Positions 9,316 through 17,539 of a stretch of DNA of 64,000 nucleotides are shown here, in pieces. The translations under genes were made by a program, and so were the position numbers. Origin of the DNA: Thauera sp. 2A1 (lineage in GTDB: Bacteria; Pseudomonadota; Gammaproteobacteria; Burkholderiales; Rhodocyclaceae); contig NZ_SSXV01000001.1 in NCBI RefSeq assembly GCF_009469595.2, forward strand, positions 124,001-188,000. The letters are read 5' to 3'. The notes beneath the pieces are model-generated. The model did no database searches and was not told the DNA's origin. It worked only from the letters and a program-made list of their open reading frames with translations. The first letter of the stretch is position 1. Each line of letters starts with the position of its first letter.

Positions 9316-11550
9316 TCAGGCCACGTTGCGCGCTTCTTCGCGCGAAGCGTGGTCATTGTTCGACGGGAGGGGGGCGTCCTTCATCCATGCGTCGAGCTCG
9401 GCCCACAGTCGTGCGGTTTCTTCCGGGTAAAGCGCCGAGACATCGCAGTTGCATCCCGGGTCGGTGCTCAGGTTGTAGAGCGTCAGACGCTTGCCACTGG
9501 TCAGCGGCTGATAGACCAGCTTCCAGTCGCCGTCACGCACCATGCGGTCCTTCGCTGCAAGGATCAGTTCGCGATACTCGGCCTTGATGGCGAGCGTGCC
9601 GCTGGCGTCGTCGGGTACGTCGAGGAGTTCGAGCAGGCTCGGGTACTGGAGGTGGCCCTCAGGCAGACCTGGCGGAGGCGTGATCCACATGCCGGTCTCG
9701 TTGAACGCCTTGAGCCGCAGGTCGGAGGCGGGATCCTTCATGAGCGAAACGAGCGAGGTGCCGTCGCAGGCGACGGGGGGAGCTCCCAGCAGGTCGAGGA
9801 TCGTCGGGAGGAAATCGATCGTCCGGGTGACGCTGTCGACCCTGGTTCCGGCGGGCATTGCCGGCGATGAGACGATGAGCGGCACGCGCGCGCTGAAATC
9901 GCCGAGGGCAGAGTTGCCCTGGCCCCATGTGCCGTGTTCGAAGAACTCCATGCCATGGTCGCTGTACAGGACCACGATGGTGTTTTCGGACAGCCCGAGC
10001 CTGTCCAGATGCCGCATGATGCGCCCGACCTCGTCGTCGAACTGGGTGACGCAGCCGTCATAGAGGTCGAGGATCTGGTCGAGATCGAACTCCTCGCGAG
10101 GCTCGCCCTGGCGTCGGATGATTTCGAAGGGCTCCGTCAGGCGCGCCATGGCGAACTTCGATTCACCCTTGTAGTCAGCCTTTGCGTGGCGAACGTAATA
10201 CGGATATTCGGATGCGAATGGAGGGTGAGTGGTCGAGTAGAAGGCGTTGACGAGAAAGGGATCTTTCGTCGCCGCCAGTCGCGTGATCAGGTGGCGGCTG
10301 CGCCTGCCAAGCTGCAAGGTCTGCGGTACGCCGCCGAGGTAGTAGATCTCCGGCAGCACTAGCCGCCCGATGCGGTTCTGCGCGAAGAGCGAAATGAAGA
10401 GCCGAATGTCCTTGGGGCCTTGCCGGATGAGGTACTTGAGGTTCCACTGATCTTCCGGAAGCTGGAGCACGTCGAATCCGAAGGGAAACTTGCCCAAGTC
10501 GGCACCGCACCAGTCTGAAACCGCCGCCGTTCGATAGCCGCGTTCCCGCAGAATCTTGGGCAGCGTCGCGAAGTCCAGGTGCGCTTCCGCCTCGGATACG
10601 AAGTTGTCGCGGACGCCGTGGCGATGCGGCCACAGGCCAGTCAGCAATGAGATCAGGCTCGGGGCAGTGCGCGCACACGGTACATAGCAGGCCGTGAATT
10701 GCGTGCCGCGCGCCGTGAGCCGATCGATGTTCGGCGTCAGGGAACGCCCATCGCGCTGCGCACCGATGCGGTCAGCGCGCAGCGTGTCAGAACCGATCAT
10801 GACGATATTGGGGCGTTCGCTGCCTCTGGGCGGGGGGGGGGTACCCTCGGGTTCCCACAGCGCGAAGCCGACGATCGCCCCATAGCCCAGGGTGGCGAAC
10901 AGCAGTGCGAAGGCGTCGGAAAAGTCGCCGTGCATCGTGCGCAGGACTGCGAGCGCAGCAACTGCCGCCAGCCCGGTGAGCACGAGCGATTGAGCGATGA
11001 GACGCAAGCCCTTGGGGGTGAGCGCGCTCCACAGGCGGTGAACGCGGGCCGTCCGATACTGCCAGGATGCGACGATCAGGCCTGGATTCAGCAACAAAGC
11101 GCGACAGCCCGCGTAGATGGTTGCCGCCAGCAGGCTCAGCGCCGCGGCAGCGAGCTTGATCCACCAGGCAAGATTCAGCTCGAGCGTTTCCGATGCGGCG
11201 ACGGCCATCAGTGCGCCCGGCATGCTCCAGAACAGCGCCAGCCCGAATGCTGCTGACGTGAGACGGGCGAGCGCATATGCACCGTACCAGCGATAGCGCC
11301 CGGTGATTTCCTTGCGCACTGCCGGACCCGTGCGCGAGAAGTCCCGGATCGACTTGGCAAGCAGCGTGCAGCTCGCAAGTGCGGCGATGGCACAGGCCGG
11401 CGAGATGATTGCGACTGCCCAGTCGGGGGCCATCAGGCCGGCAAGCAACAGCATGCACACGCCGCCAGCGGCCAGTGCCCAAGAAAGGATGTCTTCGCGA
11501 AGGAAGGGAAGCTTCTTCCCGTTGGTCTGTGCGTGCATGTTGGTCGGCAC
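9316..11550 (-). CDS. Membrane-anchored sulfatase-family protein (alkaline phosphatase superfamily)
   Basis: A 744-residue protein: five or so hydrophobic segments in residues 20-235, then an alkaline-phosphatase-superfamily domain with NIVMIGSDTLRADRIG (metal Asp at about 255) and YSDHGMEFFEHG (second metal site). The signature region reads ARTAPSLISLLTG, so Thr295 occupies the position where true sulfatases have Cys or Ser for formylglycine; Thr is the nucleophile in phosphoethanolamine and phosphoglycerol transferases. It may therefore transfer or remove a phospho group rather than sulfate. A run of ten C (minus strand, 10832-10841) encodes part of a Pro-rich linker and could be slippage-prone. 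An alternative start is Met5 (11538). It lies upstream of the MBOAT gene. Confidence 0.75.
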   Translation of the reverse strand: MPTNMHAQTNGKKLPFLREDILSWALAAGGVCMLLLAGLMAPDWAVAIISPACAIAALASCTLLAKSIRDFSRTGPAVRKEITGRYRWYGAYALARLTSAAFGLALFWSMPGALMAVAASETLELNLAWWIKLAAAALSLLAATIYAGCRALLLNPGLIVASWQYRTARVHRLWSALTPKGLRLIAQSLVLTGLAAVAALAVLRTMHGDFSDAFALLFATLGYGAIVGFALWEPEGTPPPPRGSERPNIVMIGSDTLRADRIGAQRDGRSLTPNIDRLTARGTQFTACYVPCARTAPSLISLLTGLWPHRHGVRDNFVSEAEAHLDFATLPKILRERGYRTAAVSDWCGADLGKFPFGFDVLQLPEDQWNLKYLIRQGPKDIRLFISLFAQNRIGRLVLPEIYYLGGVPQTLQLGRRSRHLITRLAATKDPFLVNAFYSTTHPPFASEYPYYVRHAKADYKGESKFAMARLTEPFEIIRRQGEPREEFDLDQILDLYDGCVTQFDDEVGRIMRHLDRLGLSENTIVVLYSDHGMEFFEHGTWGQGNSALGDFSARVPLIVSSPAMPAGTRVDSVTRTIDFLPTILDLLGAPPVACDGTSLVSLMKDPASDLRLKAFNETGMWITPPPGLPEGHLQYPSLLELLDVPDDASGTLAIKAEYRELILAAKDRMVRDGDWKLVYQPLTSGKRLTLYNLSTDPGCNCDVSALYPEETARLWAELDAWMKDAPLPSNNDHASREEARNVA

Positions 11551-11636
11551 GGGTTAGCCGCGGGCGGCGGGCGGCTGCAATTTCAACCGCGGAGCCGGCG
11601 TGCGGCGGTTCGTCGCGTGGGGATCCGTCATCGGTC

Positions 11637-12530
11637 TCACAATGGGCGCCCCGTCAGAACGGCAAGCGTGATTCCGGCAATCAGGCGCCCCCGACTCAAG
11701 GGCGCCAGCAGGAAGGCCCTGAACAGATCGGTGAGCGCGCCCGACCTGTCGCCGTCGCGCGAAGCCCATTTTGCGTAATCGCACAGCGTGCCCGCGTACA
11801 GCGTGCGCCAGAAGGCACCCTGCTTTTCGGTGGGCAGGAGGCCGCGATTCTTGCGCGTCATCGCGATGGCGCCCGCTCGCATGCGAAGCCGGTTTCGGCT
11901 GACGCTGCCGGGGCGTTTCAGGACCACCACTAGCGGCTCTGCGATGCAGGCGAAGCGCCCTGCTGCCGCCAGGCGGATCCACAGATCGGTGTCCTCGGCG
12001 CCAAAGAGGGTTTCGTCGAAGCCGCCCAGCGCCTGCACGAGATCACGTCGGGCCAGTACGGAGGAGGCTCCGCCGGCAATGGTTGCGTGGCTCGCAAATA
12101 CGTCGGCCACGCTCGCTTCGCTCTTGCCGCTGCATGCCCAGGCGCCGACGACGTTGCCTTCCGGATCTTCAAGCGTTGCGGTGGCGGCGCAGAAGGCAAG
12201 GTCAGGTTGTGCCGTCATGAGCGCGACCTGCCGCTCCAGCTTGTGGGGCAGCCAGCGGTCGTCCGAATCGAGGAAGGCGACGTAGCGTCCATGTGCTGCG
12301 CGGATCCCCGCATTGCGCGCGCTGCTCATTCCGCCGTTGGCTTGCGACACCACGCGCAGGGCGCCGCCGTATGAACGCAGAATGGCGGCGGTATCGTCGG
12401 TGCTGCCGTCGTCGACGACGACCAGCTCGACATCGCGAAAGGATTGCGCCAGCACGCTGTCCACCGCCCGGCGGATGCACCAGGCGGCGTTGTATGCGGG
12501 GATGACGACGCTGACCGCAGGTTCAGTCAT
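11637..12530 (-). CDS. Glycosyltransferase family 2
   Basis: From the chosen ATG at 12530 the protein has 297 residues and begins MTEPAVSVVIPAYNAAWCIR, the normal GT2 N-terminus; this start overlaps the sulfotransferase stop by eight bases (ATGACTGA), while an ATG at 12539 would add three residues. The GT-A domain shows VVDDGSTDDT, then RNAGIRAAHGRYVAFLDSDDRW (DxD) and a GFDETLFGAEDTDLWIRL segment with the acidic catalytic region. No membrane helices are evident. It should transfer a sugar to the lipid-linked repeat unit; specificity is unknown. Confidence 0.85.
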   Translation of the reverse strand: MTEPAVSVVIPAYNAAWCIRRAVDSVLAQSFRDVELVVVDDGSTDDTAAILRSYGGALRVVSQANGGMSSARNAGIRAAHGRYVAFLDSDDRWLPHKLERQVALMTAQPDLAFCAATATLEDPEGNVVGAWACSGKSEASVADVFASHATIAGGASSVLARRDLVQALGGFDETLFGAEDTDLWIRLAAAGRFACIAEPLVVVLKRPGSVSRNRLRMRAGAIAMTRKNRGLLPTEKQGAFWRTLYAGTLCDYAKWASRDGDRSGALTDLFRAFLLAPLSRGRLIAGITLAVLTGRPL

Positions 12531-13482
12531 CGGGGTCATAGCCCATCTCGCGCATGAGGGGGGCAATGGCCGGCAGGATGCGCTCGATGGCGTCGGGATT
12601 GCTGTCCTTCCATTTCTGCTTCTTCGGCGTTCCCTTCACGATACTGGTGGGGCGTCCGGCGAGGCCGGCGCAGCGAGCCCGCATGTTCTCATCGAAAGCG
12701 ACACCAAGACGCTCGAATACTTCTCGGAACATGTCGACGGGTCGCTCGAAGATGTCCTCGTAACGCACCTGGATCCATTGTTCCCGCGGCAGGGTTCGTG
12801 CCGCGTCCAGCGCCAGGCGATTGGCGCTGATCCACTGGAAGGCGCAGGCCTCCTCGAGCGAGGCATGGTTGTACTCGCGCCAGCCGGGAGGCAGGAAGAA
12901 ATGCCATTCGCGGAACTCGCCGCCATTGATTGCGACCGGTTCGGGCGAGGGGCCGAAAAACTTCTCGAGGCCAAAGCCGCCGTCGGTGCGGCCGAGGCGC
13001 CAGCCGTCGATCATCGAACTGATGTTGTCGCGCCCGTCGCGCACGATGAAGACGAACTTCGCCCGAGGGAACAGCTTGTGCAGGTAGCCGACCCGCAGGG
13101 TGTTGATGCAGGTCTTGTCCAGCACCGGGCCGGCTCCAAGCCGCGCATAAAAATACGCCAGCGCGCGGTCGCGGTGTTCCGGGCGTGCGTCGGCTTCCGT
13201 CGCCGCTTCGGACTGCCAGCCGTTGTTGAGCGGGCCGATCAGGCTGTTCCAGAACTGAGGTAGTTCATAGTCGAAGTGAAGGAAGTGCCCCGAGGCGGCA
13301 ATCGTCTCGAAGGTGACGGTGGTGCCTGATCGCGAGCAGCCGATCACGAACACTGGGTCAGGCATCCGCGGGCGTGCGATCGACCAGTAGATTTCACGGC
13401 TCCGCAAGTGCATCGCCTGCAAATTCTTTTGGAGTATCTCCGGGTCGCGGAGCTTCTGAAGCTTGTGGATGGTCGAGAGCAT
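12523..13482 (-). CDS. Sulfotransferase (PAPS-dependent)
   Basis: A 319-residue protein with DPVFVIGCSRSGTTVTFETI (residues 42-61), the 5'-phosphosulfate-binding loop of sulfotransferases, and FVFIVRDGRDNISSM further on, the 3'-phosphate-binding region (Arg and Ser). RYEDIFERP also matches the conserved 'RYEDL' box. It would transfer sulfate from PAPS to a hydroxyl on the surface glycan. PAPS can be made by the cysD-cysNC pair at 39.6-42.4 kb and the by-product PAP degraded by cysQ at 38.6 kb. The start codon lies only a few bases after an intrinsic-terminator-like hairpin, so it may have its own promoter or depend on read-through. Confidence 0.8.
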   Translation of the reverse strand: MLSTIHKLQKLRDPEILQKNLQAMHLRSREIYWSIARPRMPDPVFVIGCSRSGTTVTFETIAASGHFLHFDYELPQFWNSLIGPLNNGWQSEAATEADARPEHRDRALAYFYARLGAGPVLDKTCINTLRVGYLHKLFPRAKFVFIVRDGRDNISSMIDGWRLGRTDGGFGLEKFFGPSPEPVAINGGEFREWHFFLPPGWREYNHASLEEACAFQWISANRLALDAARTLPREQWIQVRYEDIFERPVDMFREVFERLGVAFDENMRARCAGLAGRPTSIVKGTPKKQKWKDSNPDAIERILPAIAPLMREMGYDPDD

Positions 13483-13486
13483 GCTG

Positions 13487-13520
13487 AAAAATGCGATGCG
13501 CGGCCGGATGGGCCGCGCAT
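13487..13520 (-). terminator. Intrinsic terminator-like hairpin between a GT2 gene and the sulfotransferase
   Basis: Bases 13496-13505 (ATGCGCGGCC) and 13511-13520 (GGCCGCGCAT) form a perfect 10-bp stem with a 5-base loop. On the minus strand the stem is followed by CGCATTTTTC, five consecutive T at 13491-13487, which fits a Rho-independent terminator for the GT2 gene ending at 13537. It sits directly before the ATG of the sulfotransferase (13482). Confidence 0.7.
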
Positions 13521-13536
13521 GCCAGTGAGAGTCCGT

Positions 13537-14457
13537 TCAGGCCTGGCGTTGCCGATAGCCCACCATGCAGCCCAGGGTGTTTGCGGCAGTCATTGCCTGC
13601 CTCACCGCGCCGCCTCGTCCGACGAGGTTCATGAGCAGGGCCTTGAGCCCCTGTCGCAGAAATTGGCCCATCATGAAAGGCGGAATGCCGAGGATCGTGC
13701 GCTGAAAAGTGGGGAACTGATAGCGTCCGCGGCGCACGCCGGCCTTGTAGTGCAAACGGACGAAATATCGACGGCTCAGTCGCCATGGTTCGATCGCGTG
13801 CAGGACGTGCATGTCGGGGCGATAGCGGATGCGCGCTTTGCGTGCGACAAGCGTGCGGAACATGATCACGTCTTCGCCGCCGCCGATGTCTCCACCGGCG
13901 CGATTGTATCGGTCGTCGAAGCGAAGCTTCGGGTCATCGCGGAACAGACGCATGTCGTAGGCGATGTTGGCCGTCCACAGCGGCGCGGTTTCATCCGTGA
14001 GCCAGCGCGCAGCGTCACCGTGGTTGACCTCGGCCAGGAAGCCGAGCAGCTCGTCGCCAAGCCAGCGGGGGCGCTCCAGACCGGTGAAATCCACCTCCAC
14101 CTTGCCGCCCGCGCATTGCGCTCCTTCGTTCAGGATGGCATCGCAGGCTGCCCGAAGGCACCCCGGGCTGGGCAGCTCGTCGTCGTCAATGAACACCATG
14201 ATGTCGCTGCCCAATGACTCTTCCAGCGCGCGATTCCGTGCCGGCACGATCCCCTGGCTCGTCTCGGTGACGAAACGCAGCGGTGCGCCCGGAAGGCTGG
14301 AAAGCGCTTCCAGGACGCTCGATGTCGCGTCCTTGCTGTTGTTGTTTACGGCGAGAATCTCGAAGGGGATCGGACAGTCCTGCGCACGCATTTCGGCGAT
14401 GAGCCGTTCCAGACGTGACGCACGATTGTAGGTACAGAACGCAAAGGTGAGCTTCAT
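13537..14457 (-). CDS. Glycosyltransferase family 2
   Basis: A 306-residue GT2 enzyme starting MKLTFAFCTYNRASRLERLI. It contains VNNNSKDATSSVL (the position of the usual VDDGSTD), RNRALEESLGSDIMVFIDDDELPSPG with the DDD metal site, and GGGEDVIMF in the acceptor-side acidic region. No transmembrane helices are obvious. It lies between another GT2 gene (33 bp upstream) and the sulfotransferase, with a terminator-like hairpin directly after its stop. Donor and acceptor sugars cannot be predicted. Confidence 0.85.
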   Translation of the reverse strand: MKLTFAFCTYNRASRLERLIAEMRAQDCPIPFEILAVNNNSKDATSSVLEALSSLPGAPLRFVTETSQGIVPARNRALEESLGSDIMVFIDDDELPSPGCLRAACDAILNEGAQCAGGKVEVDFTGLERPRWLGDELLGFLAEVNHGDAARWLTDETAPLWTANIAYDMRLFRDDPKLRFDDRYNRAGGDIGGGEDVIMFRTLVARKARIRYRPDMHVLHAIEPWRLSRRYFVRLHYKAGVRRGRYQFPTFQRTILGIPPFMMGQFLRQGLKALLMNLVGRGGAVRQAMTAANTLGCMVGYRQRQA

Positions 14458-14490
14458 TATTGGCGGGGAAACGGCGCCCGCTTTCGGGCC

Positions 14491-15543
14491 CTAGCGACGA
14501 TGTGAGTCGATATATTGAAGCACGCGCGAGTGAACGCACAGTGGCAGAAGACACGGAAGCATGTGAAGCCAGTCCTTCGCGGTGCCGTATCCGCTTCTCA
14601 TCACGACGCGGAAGATGGTCCGCGCGGCAGGGAGGTCGCGCTGCCAGTAGGCCGCGTAGCCCCGGCGCAGGAGCTCGCCAAGCGTTAGCTGCCTCACACG
14701 GAAGATGCCAAGGCGGCGTGCGACTTCGGGATGATCCTCAAGGAATTTGCGCTGAGTGCGGAAGTGGTTCAAGGCAATCCGGGAACGATCGCACGTGATC
14801 TGAACTCCGCCGTGATGGTGGTAGTAGGCGAGCACCTCAGGGACGCGATGCAGCCGCTGCTCAGTGCCGAGTCGCAGCCACAGGTCGTAGTCCATGCATG
14901 AACTGAGTGTCTCGTCGAAGCCGCCGCAACCGCGGATCAGCGGTGCGCGCGTCAGGGCCCCGTGGATCGGCCATCGGCATCCCTCCAGCAGGATCTCGAG
15001 CTTTGCCGGAGTCTCGTAATCGGGCGGAACGAAGGGCAAGCCCTGGCCGCCCGGCAAACCGAGATTCTGCCAGCCGCAATAGGCGATACCGGCTTCGGCG
15101 TTGCTGTCCAGTGCTGAACTCATGGCCTCCAGGAATTGCGGCTCCCAGGTGTCGTCCGCGTCGAGAAAGGCGATGAATCGGCCGTTTGCAAGAGGAAGTC
15201 CTCGATTGCGCGCCGCCGCAGCGCCCGCATTCTGCTGGCGAAGGATCCTGATGCGTGTGTCGCTTGCAGACAAGGCCGTCAGCACCTGCCAGGAATCGTC
15301 GGTCGAGCCGTCGTCAACCACGATGAGTTCCCAGTCATGCAGGGTCTGTGCCTGTACGCTCGCGATGCTTCGATCGATGCGGCTGGCCTCGTTGTAGCAA
15401 GGCATGATGATGGAGACCGTGGGAGAGTGCTCGTGCTTGCGCAGTCGGTCACGGTTTCGGGTGGCTGGGGCGTCCTGGAGAGTTTCCTGCGGCTGTGGCG
15501 GCGAGTGAGCCACTGGTTCGCATCTCAGATCAGTAAGTTTCAT
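14491..15543 (-). CDS. Glycosyltransferase family 2 (paralogue of the next gene upstream)
   Basis: The open frame extends to 15636, but the first in-frame Met preceding plausible coding text is MKLTDLRCEP at 15543, giving 350 residues; GT2 homology begins only about 40 residues later at TVSIIMPCYNEASRID, so the true start is uncertain. The domain has VVDDGSTDDSW and FIAFLDADDTWEPQF (DxD). It shares long blocks with the neighbour at 15712-16677, such as YCGWQNxGLPGGxGxPFVPP, GCRWPIH and RVPEVLAYYH, so the two are clearly tandem paralogues. It probably adds a related sugar to the same polymer. Confidence 0.8.
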   Translation of the reverse strand: MKLTDLRCEPVAHSPPQPQETLQDAPATRNRDRLRKHEHSPTVSIIMPCYNEASRIDRSIASVQAQTLHDWELIVVDDGSTDDSWQVLTALSASDTRIRILRQQNAGAAAARNRGLPLANGRFIAFLDADDTWEPQFLEAMSSALDSNAEAGIAYCGWQNLGLPGGQGLPFVPPDYETPAKLEILLEGCRWPIHGALTRAPLIRGCGGFDETLSSCMDYDLWLRLGTEQRLHRVPEVLAYYHHHGGVQITCDRSRIALNHFRTQRKFLEDHPEVARRLGIFRVRQLTLGELLRRGYAAYWQRDLPAARTIFRVVMRSGYGTAKDWLHMLPCLLPLCVHSRVLQYIDSHRR

Positions 15544-15711
15544 TCTTGCATGGGCGAAGCGGCATGCAGCGCGGCAACCTTCGCATGAATTAGGTTGGCA
15601 AGAATATAAGCGAGATATGCGCTCAATGCTACGCATTCGGGATTGGACCGCTGGGGCGCAGGCGTCTGATCCGCAGGAGACCGAATCGATGAGCCATACG
15701 TCAGCGTTGGG

Positions 15712-16677
15712 CTACGAGCCCTCCAGGTCGTGCGGACTGTCCTCGTCGAGGAGCCTGATCAGCCAGTGGTGGACGGAGAGCGGAAGCAGGGCAGGCAGCA
15801 TGTACAGCCAATCTCTTGGCGATCCGTACCGTGCGAGCATGGCGCGCCTGAAAATGGTGCGTGCAGTGACTAGATCGCGCTTCCAGTAGCTGTCAAAACC
15901 GGCGCGCAGCAGATTTTGATACATCGCCTTGCGCACCCGAGTTCGCCCCAGACGACTTGCAAAATCGGCGTGTCTTCGCACATAGGCTTGCTGTGCGGCG
16001 AGCAGTTGCTCTACTGCCCGAAGCTTGTTCGATGAAGCTTGTCCCGCCCCGTGAAAGTGATAATAGGCGAGCACTTCCGGCACCCTCACGATGGGCGCCT
16101 TTGCCCCGATTTCCAGCCAAAGGGCATAGTCCTCGGCGTTCTTCAGGGTCCGATTGAATCCACCGGCCGACATGATTGCCGGCCGGCGGACCATCGCTGC
16201 GTGGATGGGCCAGCGGCATCCCGCGAACAGCTTCTCCTCCTTGTCCGGTGTTTCGTACTCCGGGGGAACGAACGGCTGGCCGCGTCCGCCGGGGAGTCCG
16301 ACGTTCTGCCACCCGCAGTAGGCGAGCGCAGCCTGCGGCTGGGCGGCGAGCGCCGCCAGCATCGTCTCGAGAAAGCGTGGAGCCCAGGTATCGTCGGCAT
16401 CGAGAAAGGTGACGTACTCTCCCCGGGCAAGCCCGAGTCCGGCGTTCCGCGCCGCGCTGACGCCCTGGTTAGTTTGCTGAAGGACGACAAGGCGGTGGTC
16501 GCGTTGTCCTTTCAGCCATTCATACGAGCGATCTGTCGAACCGTCGTCGACGACGATCAGTTCCCAGTCGTCGAAAGTCTGCGCAAGAACACTGGAAAAG
16601 CTCATGGGCAGGTGAGCCCGTGCGTTGAAGCAGGGCATCACGATGGAGACTGCGGGCTGTGTCGCGGGCGTGTTCAT
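15712..16677 (-). CDS. Glycosyltransferase family 2 (tandem paralogue)
   Basis: A 321-residue GT2 enzyme beginning MNTPATQPAVSIVMPCFNARAHL, with VVDDGSTDRSYEW and YVTFLDADDTWAPRF (DxD). It is paralogous over nearly its full length to the gene at 14491-15543: both carry YCGWQNVGLPGG-type text, the GCRWPIH motif, EVLAYYHxHG and a C-terminal RTIFRRAMLxxYGSxxDWLYMLP. Its ATG overlaps the stop of the polysaccharide deacetylase by four bases, indicating translational coupling. The 168-bp gap to the downstream paralogue shows no gene. Confidence 0.85.
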   Translation of the reverse strand: MNTPATQPAVSIVMPCFNARAHLPMSFSSVLAQTFDDWELIVVDDGSTDRSYEWLKGQRDHRLVVLQQTNQGVSAARNAGLGLARGEYVTFLDADDTWAPRFLETMLAALAAQPQAALAYCGWQNVGLPGGRGQPFVPPEYETPDKEEKLFAGCRWPIHAAMVRRPAIMSAGGFNRTLKNAEDYALWLEIGAKAPIVRVPEVLAYYHFHGAGQASSNKLRAVEQLLAAQQAYVRRHADFASRLGRTRVRKAMYQNLLRAGFDSYWKRDLVTARTIFRRAMLARYGSPRDWLYMLPALLPLSVHHWLIRLLDEDSPHDLEGS

Positions 16678-17468
16678 TTAGCCAGGCCCAGGCGGCGAAA
16701 TGCGTAACGCCCGACGTCTCTCCAGGCGACGTCGTGGCTGCCGAAGAACAATTTGCGGGCGAAACTCGACGTCGTATCGGTGTTGGTGATGGTGAGGCGC
16801 CGCAATTGGTACGGATCGCCATCCTTCAGCGCCCATCCGGTGCGTGTGGTGCACGCTGCCTGGTACCCGGCAACTTTCACCGCCTCGGCGCAGCGCGCGT
16901 CCCAGGCGCCGTAGGGGTAAGCGAAGCTTGACACCGGGCGTGCGGTGACCGTTTCCAGAAGTTCTCTCGACTCCCTCAAATCCCTGGCGAGTTGATCGTC
17001 GGCGAGCGCCGGAAGGCGTTGGTGGCGCATCGAGTGCGAGCCTATTTCCATGCCGGCGGCCTGCATCTGGCGCAACTGGTGTGGATTCAGGATTTTCCCT
17101 GTCGGGCGGCCGTCCGCGGGCCAGGCCGGGGAACTGCCAAGCGATCCGGCGACGATGAACCACGTTGCCCGCATCCCGCGCTTCTCGAGCGCCTCACATG
17201 CGGCAAGGTTGTCTTCGTAGCCGTCGTCGAAGGTAATCACTACCGTGCGCGCATGCCGCGCGGGCGTTGCCACGAGTTCCGCCATGGTCGGCGTCGCATA
17301 TCCCTCGGCGGCCAGAAAATCGAGCTGCGAAAGGAAGCGGCGCAGGGATACAGCCCAAGTCCAGGTTGGCGCCGCGGCGCCAAGTTGGACGGAGTGGTAC
17401 ATCAGGATGAGCGGGCCGTGTTCTCCGGCACCCCGGTGCAGCGCGGCGGAAAGAGGGTCGATTCTCAT
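16674..17468 (-). CDS. Polysaccharide deacetylase (NodB domain, CE4)
   Basis: A 264-residue protein with a complete NodB homology domain: TFDDGYEDN at residues 79-87 (catalytic Asp and metal Asp), EIGSHSMRHQRL around 141-152 (metal His pair) and SFAYPYGAWD (motif 3). No signal peptide is visible, so the enzyme may act on cytoplasmic or lipid-linked intermediates, or reach the periplasm another way. It would remove N-acetyl (or O-acetyl) groups from an amino sugar in the polymer. It overlaps the following GT2 gene by four bases. Confidence 0.88.
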   Translation of the reverse strand: MRIDPLSAALHRGAGEHGPLILMYHSVQLGAAAPTWTWAVSLRRFLSQLDFLAAEGYATPTMAELVATPARHARTVVITFDDGYEDNLAACEALEKRGMRATWFIVAGSLGSSPAWPADGRPTGKILNPHQLRQMQAAGMEIGSHSMRHQRLPALADDQLARDLRESRELLETVTARPVSSFAYPYGAWDARCAEAVKVAGYQAACTTRTGWALKDGDPYQLRRLTITNTDTTSSFARKLFFGSHDVAWRDVGRYAFRRLGLAK

Positions 17469-17539
17469 TGGGATTCAGGGGCAATTTGTTGTCCGATCGA
17501 ACTCTCATCCACCGCCAGATGCGCCGAATTACCGATAGA

